Assembly (NCBI RefSeq): GCF_003391395.1
Contig: NZ_CP024190.1
Coordinates: forward strand, 930,001-994,000
Direction of reading: 5' to 3'
DNA: 64,000 bases
Origin: Mycobacterium marinum
Lineage (GTDB): Bacteria > Actinomycetota > Actinomycetes > Mycobacteriales > Mycobacteriaceae
Shown here: positions 37,701 to 40,748 of the stretch, piece after piece
How the letters are laid out: each line of letters starts with the position of its first letter
Numbering within the stretch: the first letter of the stretch is position 1
Position numbers and translations under genes: made by a program
The notes under the pieces: generated by a model
What the model was told of the DNA's origin: nothing
What the model saw: the letters and a program-made list of their open reading frames with translations, nothing else
The model's database searches: none

Positions 37701-39495
37701 GTAGTGGGGTGGTGGGGTAGTTATCGAGGTTGGTGAGGGTGTCGAGGGTGATCACCGGAACACCACTGCTGGTGGGGAGGTGGGTGGTCAGTTCGGTGGT
37801 GGTCAACACGGCGGCGGGGGTGGTGTCGGTGAGCATGAACGCGATACGGGCGTGGGGGTGGTGGGGGTCGATGGGGAGGTAGGCGGCCCCGGTTTTGAGG
37901 ACGGCCAGGATGGCGAGGATGGCGTGGTCGCTGCGCGGTAGCAGCAGCGCGATGACTGCACCCGCTCGAGCCCCGTGGGTGGTGGTGAGGTGGTGGGCGA
38001 GTTGGGTGCTGGCGGTATCGAGTTGTTGGTAGGTCCAGGTGTGGTCTTCGAAGGTGAGGGCCGGGGCGTGGGGGTGGGTGGCGACCACGCTGGTGAAGGC
38101 GGCCGGAATCGACACCGCGGGTGCGGTCACGGGAGCGGTGAGGGTGGGGTGGTTGCCCCAGGTGCGCAGTTGGGTGTGTTCGGTGTCGGTGAGTAGATCG
38201 ATTGCGGAGACCGACCGGTCGGTATCGTCGATCATCGCCGTCAAGATTTGTTCTAGGCGTTGTGCCAAGACTTCGGTAGTCGCAAAGTCTGACGCGGGGT
38301 CACCGGTTCCTTGGGTACTCACCAGTAGTTCGTGACCGTTGTTTTGGAAGTAGATTCCGAAACCGGCGACACCGCCGAAGGCAATACAGATGGCTGTTGC
38401 CGGGGCTTGCCCGAACGGGTGGGTCGCGGTGCTGGGGATGAAATTGACTGCCAGGCCGGCGTTGGCTTGCGCGCGCATGCGCCTGTGGTCTTGGTTTTGC
38501 AGGGTTTCTACGGGGAATCGCTGATGTTGCACCGCTTTTTCGATCCGGGCATGGGTGTGTCTGCAGAACTGGGCGATGCTGGATCCCGGTGTGGAGGTCA
38601 ACGTTAACGGGACAGTGCCCACCATCAACCCGGTGAAGGTCATTGACTCAGGTTCGACACGGCGGCTCACCGGGAAATCGATGACAACCTCAGAGTGGTG
38701 ATCGCACCACTTTCCGACCAGCAGCGCGCACGCCGCGGTTAATATCGCCGATCGGCGCACTCCTAGCGCCCGGCAAAGTTTCTGCACCCCGGTGACGATC
38801 GCGGGATTCAGCTGCACCGGCGCGGAAACGCCGTCGCTTTCGGTGTTGTCATCTAGGGGGTTGATGAAGCGGTAATCAACATCTTTTGCGGGCAAATGAT
38901 CCGCCCAATAGTTGTGATCGCTGTCGTAGTCGGGCGAGCTCTCGTAGGTGGTCTCGAGGGCGATGAGGTCCTGCAAGGAACCGACAAAGCTCGGAGGAAC
39001 CGGAGCATCAGCGACCAGGGCTGAGTAGATCATAGCGATCCGGTTGCAGTGAACCATCAAGCCGAATCCGTCACTGACGAGATGATGGAAACAGGAATAG
39101 AAATAGAATTGGTCGGTACTGACCTGGTATAGAGCGTATCTGTGCAAGCGTTCGTCGAGTGCCATGGGCTGATTTCGGCTCAGTAATGCACGCCGGTAGG
39201 CCTCTTGGACAGGGTCGTCATATGAGCGGAGATCATAAAACGGCATTTCAACGTCATCGCCGGGGTCAATGTGCTGAAGAACTTCGCCGTCTTTTTCGAA
39301 GAAAACAGCTCTGAGTGAATCGCTTTCCTGCAACGCTTGCTGTATGGCCGTTTCGAGAATGTGCGGAATTATCGGGCCATCGATCACGACAAAATTTGCG
39401 ATGTTCCATCGCGGCCCAGTGCCGTTGATCTGCAGGTCAAGCCAGATGCCCAGCTGGCCGCGGGTTAAAGGCAATCCGCCCTGCCGTGGCCCCAC
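19705..39495 (-). CDS. Hexamodular non-ribosomal peptide synthetase with terminal thioesterase
   Basis: 6596 residues, cytosolic megaenzyme. Domain order by residue: C1 6-432, A1 433-928, T1 957-1032; C2 1034-1492, A2 1493-1998, T2 2024-2097; C3 2099-2558, A3 2560-3063, T3 3086-3159; C4 3161-3618, A4 3623-4123, T4 4146-4219; C5 4221-4681, A5 4683-5188, T5 5213-5287; C6 5291-5748, A6 5753-6253, T6 6276-6349; TE 6353-6596. All C domains keep HHxxxDG (HHLVSDG in C1, HHIAADG in the rest), every A domain has YLIYTSGTTGTPKG and NGKLDRRALP, every carrier has LGGDSL, and the TE has GWSFGG. There are no epimerase, methylation or reductase domains. The GTG at 39495 is chosen because GGAGGT lies 6 bp before it; a TTG at 39546 has no such site. 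Product unknown: by collinearity a hexapeptide, released by the TE. Confidence 0.96.
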   Translation of the reverse strand: MGPRQGGLPLTRGQLGIWLDLQINGTGPRWNIANFVVIDGPIIPHILETAIQQALQESDSLRAVFFEKDGEVLQHIDPGDDVEMPFYDLRSYDDPVQEAYRRALLSRNQPMALDERLHRYALYQVSTDQFYFYSCFHHLVSDGFGLMVHCNRIAMIYSALVADAPVPPSFVGSLQDLIALETTYESSPDYDSDHNYWADHLPAKDVDYRFINPLDDNTESDGVSAPVQLNPAIVTGVQKLCRALGVRRSAILTAACALLVGKWCDHHSEVVIDFPVSRRVEPESMTFTGLMVGTVPLTLTSTPGSSIAQFCRHTHARIEKAVQHQRFPVETLQNQDHRRMRAQANAGLAVNFIPSTATHPFGQAPATAICIAFGGVAGFGIYFQNNGHELLVSTQGTGDPASDFATTEVLAQRLEQILTAMIDDTDRSVSAIDLLTDTEHTQLRTWGNHPTLTAPVTAPAVSIPAAFTSVVATHPHAPALTFEDHTWTYQQLDTASTQLAHHLTTTHGARAGAVIALLLPRSDHAILAILAVLKTGAAYLPIDPHHPHARIAFMLTDTTPAAVLTTTELTTHLPTSSGVPVITLDTLTNLDNYPTTPLPAPNPHNLAYLIYTSGTTGTPKGVAITHHNVTTLLTDLQLDIAVDGVWSQWHSYSFDVAVLEVFGALLHGGRLVVVPEQVVHSPPDLHQLLIDEHVSVLNHTPSGLGALSPQGLDEVSAVILIGEACPAELVDQWAPGRTLINAYGPTEATIYLTAAPPLHAGATVVPIGAPVPGAGVFVLDGWLRPVPPGTVGELYVAGAGVGVGYWRRGGLSATRFVACPFGAAGSRMYRTGDLVCWAPDGQLQYLGRADEQVKIRGYRIECGEVTAALAALDGVQQAVVIAHTDTGQTRLVAYYTSAGNAGIDTAWLRDRLSEVLPAYMVPAAFMVIDELPLTVNGKLDRRALPTPDYTTSAQAYLAPQGPVEETLASLYAQILGGGDRVSAADSFFDLGGDSLSAMRLIAAANTTLHAGLRVADVFEAPTITGLARRVGADPVAQLPLIAGPRPPRVPLSFAQSRLWFLEQLQGPSAVYNIPVVLHLHGPLDTEALRAALTDLITRHETLRTRFPSIDGTGYQDILTPNQADMSWQVVDARGWTPQHLHTAIDEATNYHFDLAAEIPIRATVLHTADHQHVLVLLIHHIAADGWSLGPLARDLDTAYTARTAGHPPTWVPLPVHYADYTLWHHQLLGDPHDPTSLLATDLAYWRHTLAGLPEHLPLPTDRPYPPIADYRGASHQFSWPPELTTAIHTLAHTHHVSVFMVIHAALTVVLATLADTNDIAIGIPIAARTHPHLDELIGFFVNTLVLRTHTHPADTPTDLLAHIREDSLTAYQHQHVPFELLVEHLQPTRSRTHHPLIQVMLAFQNHPWTQHDTPLALGEARISPYPVSTHTARMDLVISLTEHPTTPNTAPTLTGTIEYRTDVYNPTTINTLATRLHHTLHAFTTHPDQPLHHLDLLTDTEHTHLHTWGNHPTLTAPTTTAAISIPAAFANVVATHPHAPALTFEDHTWTYQQLDTASTQLAHHLLNYSAGPGTIIALLLPRSDHAILTILAILKTGAAYLPIDPHHPHARIAFMLTDTTPTAIITTTELTQHLPTSSRVPVITLDTLTVDDHPTTALPPPDPHDLAYLIYTSGTTGTPKGVAITHHNIASWISSLHQRGIYGSGAPQHSWSQCHSYAFDYSVWEIFGALLGGGRVVVVPEHIVTSPEDFHALLVTEQVSVLSQTPAALQNLPPEGLENTTLLTGGEPCPADLLDRWAPGRIMLNAYGPTETTVAATITAPLVAGTPVVPIGAPVPGAGVFVLDSSLRPVPPGTVGELYVAGAGVGVGYWRRGGLSAARFVACPFGAAGSRMYRTGDLVCWGPDGQLQYLGRADEQVKIRGYRIECGEVTAALTALDGVQQAVVIAREDTPGQTRLVAYYTTTSGTRLDTTDIRASLSQVLPAYMVPAAFIEIDELPLTVNGKLDRRALPAPDYTTSAQAYVAPQGPVEETLASLYAQILGGGDRVSAADSFFDLGGDSLSAMRLIAAANTTLHTGLRVADVFEAPTITGLARRVGADTVAQLPLIAGPRPALVPLSFAQSRLWFLEQLQGPSAVYNIPVVLHLHGPLDTEALRAALDDLITRHETLRTRFPSIDGTGYQDILTPDQAEIFWQVVDARGWTPQHLHTAIDEATNYHFDLAAEIPIRATVLHTGPDQHVLVLLIHHIAADGWSLGPLARDLDTAYTARLCGHPPTWVPLPVHYADYTLWHHQLLGDPHDPTSLLATDLAYWRHTLAGLPEHLPLPTDRPYPPIADYRGASHQFSWPPELTTAIHTLAHTHHVSVFMVIHAALTVVLATLADTNDIAIGVPIAARTHPHLDELIGFFVNTLVLRTHTHPADTPTDLLAHIREDSLTAYQHQHVPFELLVEHLQPTRSRTHHPLIQVMLAFQNHPWTQHDTPLALGEARISPYPVSTHTARMDLVISLTEHPTTPDTAPTLTGTIEYRTDVYDPTTINTLATRLHHTLHAFTTHPDQPLHHLDLLTPTEHTQLHTWGNHPTLTAPTTTAISIPAAFTSVVATHPHAPALTFEDHTWTYQQLDTASTQLAHHLLDYGAGPGAVVALLLPRSDHAILTILAILKTGAAYLPIDPHHPHARIAFMLTDTTPTAVLTTTELAQHLPHTPAITTLTLDTLTLDDHPTTPLPPPNPHNLAYLIYTSGTTGTPKGVAITHHNATTLTTQLDLDIPTDAVWSQWHSYAFDVSVWEILGALLSGGRVVVVPEHIVTSPEDFHALLIDEHVSVLTHTPSALAQLPDHGLEATTVITVGESCPIDLAHHWATGHTLLNAYGPTETTMCTTISNPLHPANTVVPIGAPVPGAGVFVLDSWLRPVPPGTVGELYVAGAGVGVGYWRRGALSATRFVACPYGAAGSRMYRTGDLVCWAPDGQLQYLGRADEQVKIRGYRIECGEVTTALTTLDEVEQAVVIARDDTPGQTRLVGYYTTTTGGGGIDTAWLRDRLSEVLPPYMVPAAFMVIDELPLTVNGKLDRRALPTPDYTTTSAQAYVAPQGPVEEVLASLYAQILGGSDRVSAADSFFELGGDSLSAMRLIAAANTTLHTGLRVVDVFEAPTITGLAQRVGADPVAQLPLIAGPRPALVPLSFAQSRLWFLEQLQGPSAVYNIPVVLHLHGPLDTEALRAALTDLITRHETLRTRFSTTSEGIGYQDILTPNQADMSWQVVDARGWTPQHLHTAIDEATNYHFDLAAEIPIRATVLHTADHQHVLVLLIHHIAADGWSLGPLARDLNTAYTARTAGHPPAWVPLPVHYADYTLWHHQLLGDPHDPTSLLATDLAYWRHTLAGLPEHLPLPTDRPYPPIADYRGASHQFSWPPELTTAIHTLAHTHHVSVFMVIHAALTVVLATLADTNDIAIGVPIAARTHPHLDELIGFFVNTLVLRTHTHPADTPTDLLAHIREDSLTAYQHQHVPFELLVEHLHPTRSRTHHPLIQVMLAFQNHPWTQHDTPLALGEARISPYPVSTHTARMDLVISLTEHPTTPDTAPTLTGTIEYRTDVYDPTTINTLATRLHHTLHAFTTHPDQPLHHLDLLTPTEHTQLRTWGNHPTLTAPTTTAISIPAAFASVVATHPHAPALTFEDHTWTYQQLDTASTQLAHHLTTTHGARAGAVIALLLPRSDHAILTILAILKTGAAYLPIDPHHPHARIAFMLTDTTPAAVLTTTELTTHLPTSSGVPVITLDTLTNLDNYPTTPLPAPNPHDLAYLIYTSGTTGTPKGVAITHHNVTTLLTDLQLDIAVDGVWSQWHSYSFDVAVLEVFGALLHGGRLVVVPEQVVHSPPDLHQLLTDEHVSVLNHTPSGLGALSPQGLDEVSAVILIGEACPAELVDQWAPGRTLINAYGPTEATIYLTAAPPLHAGATVVPIGAPVPGAGVFVLDGWLRPVPPGTVGELYVAGAGVGVGYWRRGGLSAARFVACPFGAAGSRMYRTGDLVCWGPDGQLQYLGRADEQVKIRGYRIECGEVTAALAALDGVQQAVVIAHTDTGQTRLVAYYTSAGNGGIDTAWLRDRLSEVLPAYMVPAAFMVIDELPLTVNGKLDRRALPTPDYTTSAQAYLAPQGPVEETLASLYAQILGSDRVSAADSFFDLGGDSLSAMRLIAAANTTLHTGLRVVDVFEAPTITGLAQRVGADPVAQLPLIAGPRPALVPLSFAQSRLWFLEQLQGPSAVYNIPVVLHLHGPLDTEALRAALTDLITRHETLRTRFSTTSEGIGYQDILTPNQADMSWQVVDARGWTPQHLHTAIDEATNYHFDLAAEIPIRATVLHTADHQHVLVLLIHHIAADGWSLGPLARDLNTAYTARTAGHPPAWVPLPVHYADYTLWHHQLLGDPHDPTSLLATDLAYWRHTLAGLPEHLPLPTDRPYPPIADYRGASHQFSWPPELTTAIHTLAHTHHVSVFMVIHAALTVVLATLADTNDIAIGVPIAARTHPHLDELIGFFVNTLVLRTHTHPADTPTDLLAHIREDSLTAYQHQHVPFELLVEHLHPTRSRTHHPLIQVMLAFQNHPWTQHDTPLALGEARISPYPVSTHTARMDLVISLTEHPTTPDTAPTLTGTIEYRTDVYDPTTINTLATRLHHTLHAFTTHPDQPLHHLDLLTPTEHTQLRTWGNHPTLTAPTTTAISIPAAFASVVATHPHAPALTFEDHTWTYQQLDTASTQLAHHLTTTHGARAGAVIALLLPRSDHAILTILAILKTGAAYLPIDPHHPHARIAFMLTDTTPAAVLTTTELTTHLPTSSGVPVITLDTLTNLDDYPTAPLLPPSPHDLAYLIYTSGTTGTPKGVAITHHNATAFLASLHQQGIYRSIPSQQSWSQCHSYAFDVSVWEIFAALLGGGRLVVIPEHVMESLHELGQWLDDAGVNIVYLTAPLLTMLPPHGLTGVHTLLVGAEPCPIDLAQRWAPGRVMLNSYGPTETTITATISSPLQAGDPVVPIGAPVGGAGVFVLDGWLRPVPPGTVGELYVAGAGVGVGYWRRGGLSAARFVACPFGAAGSRMYRTGDLVCWGPDGQLQYLGRADEQVKIRGYRIECGEVTAALAALDGVEQAVVIAHTDTGQTRLVAYYTSAGNGGIDTAWLRDRLSEVLPAYMVPAAFVMMDALPLTVNGKLDRRALPAPDYTTSAQAYVAPQGPVEETLASLYAQILGGGDRVSAADSFFELGGDSLSAMRLIAAANTTLHTGLRVVDVFEAPTITGLAHRVGADTVTQLPLIAGPRPALVPLSFAQSRLWFLEQLQGPSAVYNIPVVLHLHGPLDTEALRAALTDLITRHETLRTRFPSIDGTGYQDILTPNQADMSWQVVDARGWTPQHLHTAIDEATNYHFDLAAEIPIRATVLHTADHQHVLVLLIHHIAADGWSLGPLARDLNTAYTARTAGHPPAWVPLPVHYADYTLWHHQLLGDPHDPTSLLATDLAYWRHTLAGLPEHLPLPTDRPYPPIADYRGASHQFSWPPELTTAIHTLAHTHHVSVFMVIHAALTVVLATLADTNDIAIGVPIAARTHPHLDELIGFFVNTLVLRTHTHPADTPTDLLAHIREDSLTAFEHQHVPFELLVEHLQPTRSRTHHPLIQVMLAFQNHPWTQHDTPLALGEARISPYPVSTHTARMDLVISLTEHPTTPDTAPTLTGTIEYRTDVYDPTTINTLATRLHHTLHAFTTHPDQPLHHLDLLTDTEHTQLRTWGNHPTLTNPPATTAISIPAAFASVVATHPHAPALTFEDHTWTYHDLDTASTQLAHHLLNYSAGPGAVIALLLPRSDHAILTILAILKTGAAYLPIDPHHPPTRIAFMLTDTTPTAVLTTTELTTHLPTTTGTSSGVPVITLDTLTLDDHPTTPLPPPNPHNLAYLIYTSGTTGTPKGVAITHHNATTLTTQLDLDIPTDAVWSQWHSYAFDVSVWEILGALLSGGRVVVVPEHIVTSPEDFHALLIDEHVSVLTHTPSALAQLPDHGLEATTVITVGESCPIDLAHHWATEHTLLNAYGPTETTMCTTISNPLHPANTVVPIGAPVPGAGVFVLDSWLRPVPPGTVGELYVAGAGVGVGYWRRGALSATRFVACPFGAAGSRMYRTGDLVCWAPDGQLQYLGRADEQVKIRGYRIECGEVTTALTTLDGVEQAVVIAREDTPGQPRLVAYYTTTSGTRLDTTDIRASLSQVLPPYMVPAAFMLIDELPLTVNGKLDRRALPTPDYTTTAQTYLAPQGPVEEVLASLYTQILGIDRISAADSFFELGGDSLSAMRLIAAANTTLHTDLRVADIFDTPTITTLAHRIDTQAQPATIPPIQTLRTGTGTPLFCIHATSGISWPYQTLANHLTNPLIGINQTLNADETPPHTLQAMARNYATRIQNTHPTGPYYLLGWSFGGVLAHQIAIELHHRGHTDTRLILLDSLPTLDTNTDPTITPRNDRQTLQTLLGHHATTIPDDQLHHLTTNHNNNITLYQHHQPHTYSGPTLLIAAEHTPPPNHPTYESTHTKAAYLLHAWQPHLTGPTTTHSTNSTHHQLLHPNHTPTYTNHLKNFLQ
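19710..20440 (-). other. NRPS thioesterase domain
   Basis: Type I thioesterase: PLFCIHATSG near its start, nucleophile Ser in GWSFGGVLAHQIA, Asp in LILLDSLP, His in HHQLLHP near the C-terminus. It releases the peptide by hydrolysis or cyclisation; which one cannot be told. Confidence 0.85.
20450..23625 (-). other. NRPS module 6: C6, A6, T6
   Basis: The A6 pocket equals A3 (D V W T I V A M C K). The carrier domain (FFELGGDSLSAMRLI) leads straight into the thioesterase. Confidence 0.75.
20880..21787 (-). repeat. A6 pocket-region repeat, partner of A3
   Basis: Matches 30462-31369 at an offset of 9582 bp with few substitutions. Wording diverges outside both ends. Confidence 0.8.
23635..26835 (-). 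other. NRPS module 5: C5, A5, T5
   Basis: The A5 pocket read by eye is D V W Y L G S I T K, unique in this protein. The pocket region has its own wording (WLDDAGVNIVYLTAPLLTML), whereas the rest of the module matches its neighbours. Confidence 0.75.
24978..26946 (-). repeat. Near-perfect 1.97-kb repeat inside the NRPS gene, copy A
   Basis: Matches 28161-30129 at a constant offset of 3183 bp. I saw no difference in the stretches compared along its whole length. It covers the second half of T4, all of C5 and the N-terminal part of A5. Confidence 0.85.
26840..30015 (-). other. NRPS module 4: C4, A4, T4
   Basis: The A4 pocket is the same as A1 (D V L N I I A I Y K), and the surrounding 1.5 kb is almost the same at nucleotide level. 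C4 is nearly identical in DNA to C5. Confidence 0.75.
27000..28530 (-). repeat. A4 adenylation repeat, partner of A1
   Basis: Matches 36564-38094 at an offset near 9564 bp (three modules) with only scattered substitutions. Confidence 0.8.
28161..30129 (-). repeat. Near-perfect 1.97-kb repeat inside the NRPS gene, copy B
   Basis: Partner of 24978-26946. It covers the second half of T3, all of C4 and the N-terminal part of A4. The match ends just beyond the carrier serine region on one side and inside the A domain on the other. Confidence 0.85.
30020..33200 (-). other. NRPS module 3: C3, A3, T3
   Basis: The A3 pocket read by eye is D V W T I V A M C K, nearest to the phenylalanine code D A W T I A A I C K of GrsA, so an aromatic substrate is a guess. 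Nearly identical to the A6 pocket. Confidence 0.75.
30462..31369 (-). repeat. A3 pocket-region repeat, partner of A6
   Basis: Matches 20880-21787. This block holds the substrate-binding subdomain of the adenylation domain. Confidence 0.8.
33205..36395 (-). other. NRPS module 2: C2, A2, T2
   Basis: C2 belongs to the shared C type of modules 2-6 (PLSFAQSRLWFLEQLQGPSA; HHIAADGWS). The A2 pocket read by eye is D Y W S L G A V A K, unlike any other module. The A2 binding-pocket region (about 33950-34430) is the most divergent part, while the flanks are nearly the same as in the other modules. Confidence 0.75.
36400..39480 (-). other. NRPS module 1: starter-type C, A1, T1
   Basis: C1 differs strongly from the other five C domains (LPLTRGQLGIWLDLQ at its start, HHLVSDGFG active site), and being N-terminal with an intact catalytic His it looks like a starter C domain, which in lipopeptide synthetases attaches a fatty acyl group. 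Specificity-pocket residues of A1 read by eye against GrsA positions 235, 236, 239, 278, 299, 301, 322, 330, 331, 517: D V L N I I A I Y K. I recognise no matching code. Confidence 0.75.
36564..38094 (-). repeat. A1 adenylation repeat, partner of A4
   Basis: Matches 27000-28530. The match ends where A1 joins the divergent starter C domain. Confidence 0.8.
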
Positions 39496-39625
39496 TGATG
39501 AACCTCCGATATTACCTATAGCAAGCGGGAAATGACACCCATGCAAGCTGGAAAGCTATGCGTCCAGACTTTCCGCAACCAGCCTCACCGGCAATAGCAG
39601 GCAAAGATCTCATCGACCTTTGCCT

Positions 39626-39643
39626 GGGCGGCCGGGGCCGCCC
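39626..39643. repeat. 8-bp GC hairpin, two-base centre
   Basis: GGGCGGCC, GG, GGCCGCCC. It lies about 130 bp upstream of the NRPS start. It could be an operator or a cruciform; no T-tract follows. Confidence 0.4.
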
Positions 39644-39772
39644 TGGCTTTCGAGCATCTGCGGAAAACGTCTGTGGACGACCCAGAGCATATGTCGCGAT
39701 TCTGTAGGGGTCGACTCGAATTCAAAATGTGAACAAAAATTGTCGCGGCCGGGGTTGAAACTGTTTAATATA

Positions 39773-39786
39773 AGACATGAATGTCT
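39773..39786. promoter_or_regulatory. Candidate operator palindrome upstream of NRPS
   Basis: AGACAT-GA-ATGTCT, a perfect 6-2-6 palindrome in an AT-rich patch about 280 bp upstream of the NRPS start. The size suits a TetR- or MarR-type dimer. No regulator gene is adjacent. Confidence 0.35.
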
Positions 39787-40281
39787 CATTGATGGGCGCG
39801 CATGGCCGCCCATCGGGCGGGGAAGCCAGTCTCGGGGTTAGGCGGGTTGTCTATACCCGGTGGTTGCGTTGCTCCGTCTGCCGGCTCCGGTGTGATGTCA
39901 AAGGGCGCCCTGAACAGCAAATTTATGCTGAAATTCCGTGCCTGGGTGCACCCGTCGCACGGTTTGGGTTGCGTCACCACTGGTTGTGGTCACGCGGAGA
40001 GGTGCCCACCGGGGATGGGTTGAATGGGCTTTCCAAACTCGGGGATTTTCCGCTGCTCTGTGGTCCACAGAGCCTCCGGTCCGTGCCCCGAAGATGTGCC
40101 TCTGATAGTTCGGCGGGCAGCGCAACTACGGGCGGAACTGAGATTGGTTTTGAAAAAATACTAGGTTGCATACAATTTGTTGCCAGGGCGCATAGGTGTA
40201 GTTAGCCTCTGGCATGCTTCGTATGATCGAGGCAATCTGATCAATGACAGTCTGCTTATCCCTAGGCATAATATAGTTTCG

Positions 40282-40650
40282 GTGTTGGGGCGGCGGTAGA
40301 TCCCCATTATCGCTGTCTTGGTGATTGTCAGTTCGGCACTGGTGGTAGCGCGGATGCAACCCGAAAATGGTGACCTATGAGGTGTTTGATTCTGGAACCT
40401 ATGCGGATATTGACCACCTCGACCCGGAAGTCATACCGCGTGACCTCAACAAAATGGAATTGCCGTGGCCTATCACTGTCAGGTTGACAGCAGCATCGGT
40501 CGCCCCGATATTGGTAGCCCAGGGTGATGGTTCGACGATACGTGGTCGTATTAGCGTTGATGGCGAGGTTAAGGGGTGAACGTACTTCGAACGGTGTGAA
40601 TGCGCAGACCTTTTGTCCGGTGGAGGGGCTAGGCCAAAATCGCAGGAGAA
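40282..40650 (+). pseudogene. Decayed mmpS gene
   Basis: All parts of an MmpS protein can be read, but in three frames. The N-terminus LGRR-stop-IPIIAVLVIVSSALVVA has a TAG at 40297-40299 where family members have Trp. The frame then breaks near 40350, and the core KMVTYEVFDSGTYADIDHLD to RGRISVDGEVKG reads from 40367. A second break near 40577 is followed by ERTSNGVNAQTFCPVEG in another frame, the typical MmpS end. A linker of about 15 residues after the membrane helix is missing. No mmpL follows. MmpS/MmpL pairs accompany mycobacterial NRPS loci for glycopeptidolipids, so this is probably the remains of the island's export partner. Confidence 0.85.
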
Positions 40651-40748
40651 GCCGGGTAGGCCAGCAGATGCACGCTGCCTACGACGCGAAGCGCGGCAAA
40701 AATCAGTCCCCAGACACCGCAGCGAGTCGATCCACGATCCTGGCAAAA

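Larger units (their letters stand above)
39496..40281. other. 786-bp region upstream of the NRPS gene
   Basis: It must contain the NRPS promoter. It holds two inverted repeats (39626-39643 and 39773-39786) and turns AT-richer toward 40130-40280. A 47-codon frame on the minus strand (40126-40269) is protein-like (MPRDKQTVIDQIASII) but has no ribosome-binding site and no family I know. No convincing gene. Confidence 0.5.

Noticed and set aside
19700..38200. CRISPR-like or tandem-repeat array from the G-rich plus strand
   Set aside because: The periodicity is about 3.18 kb and follows NRPS modules; there are no short repeats with spacers.
39777..40205. Plus-strand frame of 142 codons upstream of the mmpS relic
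   Set aside because: Irregular composition with many Cys and Arg, no family, and overlaps inverted repeats; judged non-coding.
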